6,196 nt of DNA, from assembly GCA_947629875.1 (NCBI GenBank), contig CANRFK010000082.1, forward strand, positions 1 through 6,196, read 5' to 3'. The notes under the pieces were generated by a model, which searched no databases, had not been told where the DNA came from, and saw nothing but the letters and a program-made list of their open reading frames with translations. Below are positions 5,154 through 6,196 of this stretch, piece after piece. This stretch comes from an uncultured Clostridia bacterium. Its GTDB lineage: Bacteria > Bacillota > Clostridia > Christensenellales > Borkfalkiaceae. Positions within the stretch are counted from its first letter, which is position 1. Each line of letters begins with the position of its first letter. The position numbers and the translations under genes are program-made.

Positions 5154-6196
5154 CTATTCCGTATATTTGCGGGCGAGGGATTCGGCGACGCGGAGACCGT
5201 CGGCGGCCGCAGAGGCGATGCCGCCCGCATAGCCGCACCCTTCGCCGCAGGGATAGACTCCCTCCTTGCCCGCCGCCTGCATGTCCTCCCCGCGCACGAC
5301 GCGCACGGGCGAACTCGTGCGGGATTCCACCCCCGTCAGGACGGCTTCATACGAGGCAAAGCCCTTGAGACGCCGCTCCATATCGGGAATGGCGGCACGG
5401 AGCGCCGTGACGACCCCGCCCGGCAGGTAACTTTCAAGCGGCGCGAACGACGTTGCAAGGGCGTACGTGGGCTTGACTTCGCCGAAATAATAGCTCTCGC
5501 GGCCGATGAGGAAGTCGCCGACGAGCTGGACGGGGGCGCGGTACCCTCCGCCGCCCGCTGCGAACGCCGCGCGCTCCAACTTCCTCTGGAACTCCACGCC
5601 CGCGAGGGGGTGTTCTCCGCCGAAATCCCCCTGCCCCACCTGCGCGACGAGGGCGGAGTTGGCGTTTTCCCCGTCCCGCGCGAAGTTGCTCATGCCGTTG
5701 GTGACGACGCCGCCCTCTTCACTCGCCGAAGGGACGACCACGCCTCCGGGGCACATGCAGAAGGTGAACACGGCGCGCTCGGAGGCGTGCGAGACGAGTT
5801 TATAGTCCGCCGCGGGGAGACGGGCGTAGCCCTGCCCGTACTGCGCCGCGCTGACGAGGCGCTGCAAGTGCTCCACCCTTACGCCGACGGCGAACGCCTT
5901 CTGCTCCAACTGAAAGCCGCGGGCAAGCAGCATTTCAAAGGTATCGCGCGCGCTGTGACCGACGGCGAGGACGAGGGCTTCCGCCTCCTCCCGGACGCCG
6001 TTCACATAAATTGCCGATAGTTTCCCGTTCTTGATCTCCACATCGGTGAGCCGGGACGAAAAGCGGACTTCGCCCCCGCGCGCGAGAATCTCTTTTCGCA
6101 TATTTGCCACAACGGTGCGGAGATTGTCGCTCCCGATGTGCGGCTTGCCGAGATATTCCACCTCGGCGGGCGCGCCGAATTTGACGAACGTATGCA
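5154..6196 (-). CDS. FAD-dependent COG2509-family protein, 5' end missing
   Basis: This is the C-terminal 347 or so residues of a predicted NAD(FAD)-utilising flavoprotein of the COG2509 type (usually around 500-550 residues). Its reaction is not established. The frame is open to the right edge, reading HTFVKFGAPAEVEYLGKPHIG, so the family motif crosses an internal GTG (6159-6161) that should not be taken as the start. Later motifs, numbered from the window edge, are LVLAVGHSARD (74-84), FCMCPGG with two cysteines (145-151), MSNFARDGENANSA (168-181), RTSSPVR (292-298) and the FAD-binding CGEGCGYAGG (316-325) followed by the terminal helix. The N-terminal Rossmann dinucleotide site must lie outside. 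An alanine is more usual in the GEGxGYAGG position that is Cys here. The stop is TAG. The next gene leftward has its own promoter, so the two are probably separate units. Confidence 0.9.
   Translation of the reverse strand, partial: HTFVKFGAPAEVEYLGKPHIGSDNLRTVVANMRKEILARGGEVRFSSRLTDVEIKNGKLSAIYVNGVREEAEALVLAVGHSARDTFEMLLARGFQLEQKAFAVGVRVEHLQRLVSAAQYGQGYARLPAADYKLVSHASERAVFTFCMCPGGVVVPSASEEGGVVTNGMSNFARDGENANSALVAQVGQGDFGGEHPLAGVEFQRKLERAAFAAGGGGYRAPVQLVGDFLIGRESYYFGEVKPTYALATSFAPLESYLPGGVVTALRAAIPDMERRLKGFASYEAVLTGVESRTSSPVRVVRGEDMQAAGKEGVYPCGEGCGYAGGIASAAADGLRVAESLARKYTE

Noticed and set aside
4694..5368. Small open frames on both strands in the repeat-rich gap
   Set aside because: Pro/Arg-rich translations of GC palindromes, overlapping the flavoprotein 3' end and GH43 upstream region.
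6159..6161. GTG as the start of the flavoprotein gene
   Set aside because: Eleven in-frame codons upstream to the edge (HTFVKFGAPAE) continue the conserved family motif, so the gene begins outside the window.

Overview
The window looks like chromosomal DNA from a fairly GC-rich, low-copy anaerobic Firmicute, probably a gut-type clostridial lineage. This is inference. The grounds are a short-form phosphate acetyltransferase, a TmcAL-type tRNA acetate ligase (a Bacillota-type enzyme), a COG2509-type flavoprotein and a GH43 lipoprotein, with AG-rich Shine-Dalgarno sites, sigma-A-like promoters in AT-rich gaps and GC-rich coding sequence. No rRNA, tRNA, CRISPR array or recognisable transposase gene is visible.

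Layout from left to right. (1) Positions 1-824, minus strand: the 5' part of pta, running off the left edge. (2) Positions 825-944: a compact control region with two opposed sigma-A-like promoters and two perfect inverted repeats. (3) Positions 945-2126, plus strand: a complete tmcAL, divergent from pta. (4) Positions 2127-2527: a gene-free interval between two convergent genes, holding a perfect 32-bp palindrome, a second GC-rich hairpin and a T-rich stretch of degenerate repeats. (5) Positions 2528-4657, minus strand: a complete secreted GH43 arabinanase-like lipoprotein with its own strong promoter. (6) Positions 4658-5153: a gene-free interval with that promoter, a hairpin that pairs best in minus-strand RNA, two long palindromes and a duplicated 19-bp module. 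(7) Positions 5154-6196, minus strand: the C-terminal part of a COG2509 FAD-dependent protein whose start lies beyond the right edge.

How the genes fit together: Pta makes acetyl phosphate (the step before acetate) and TmcAL consumes acetate plus ATP to acetylate the wobble cytidine of elongator tRNA-Met. The divergent pair therefore joins acetate production with an acetate-dependent tRNA modification, and the mirrored control region between them is the most interesting regulatory feature. The GH43 gene stands alone with its own promoter, has visibly lower GC and is flanked by a short direct repeat, so it may be an acquired glycan-use gene. I see no convincing new defence or mobile system. 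The unexplained material is the set of intergenic palindromes and repeats.
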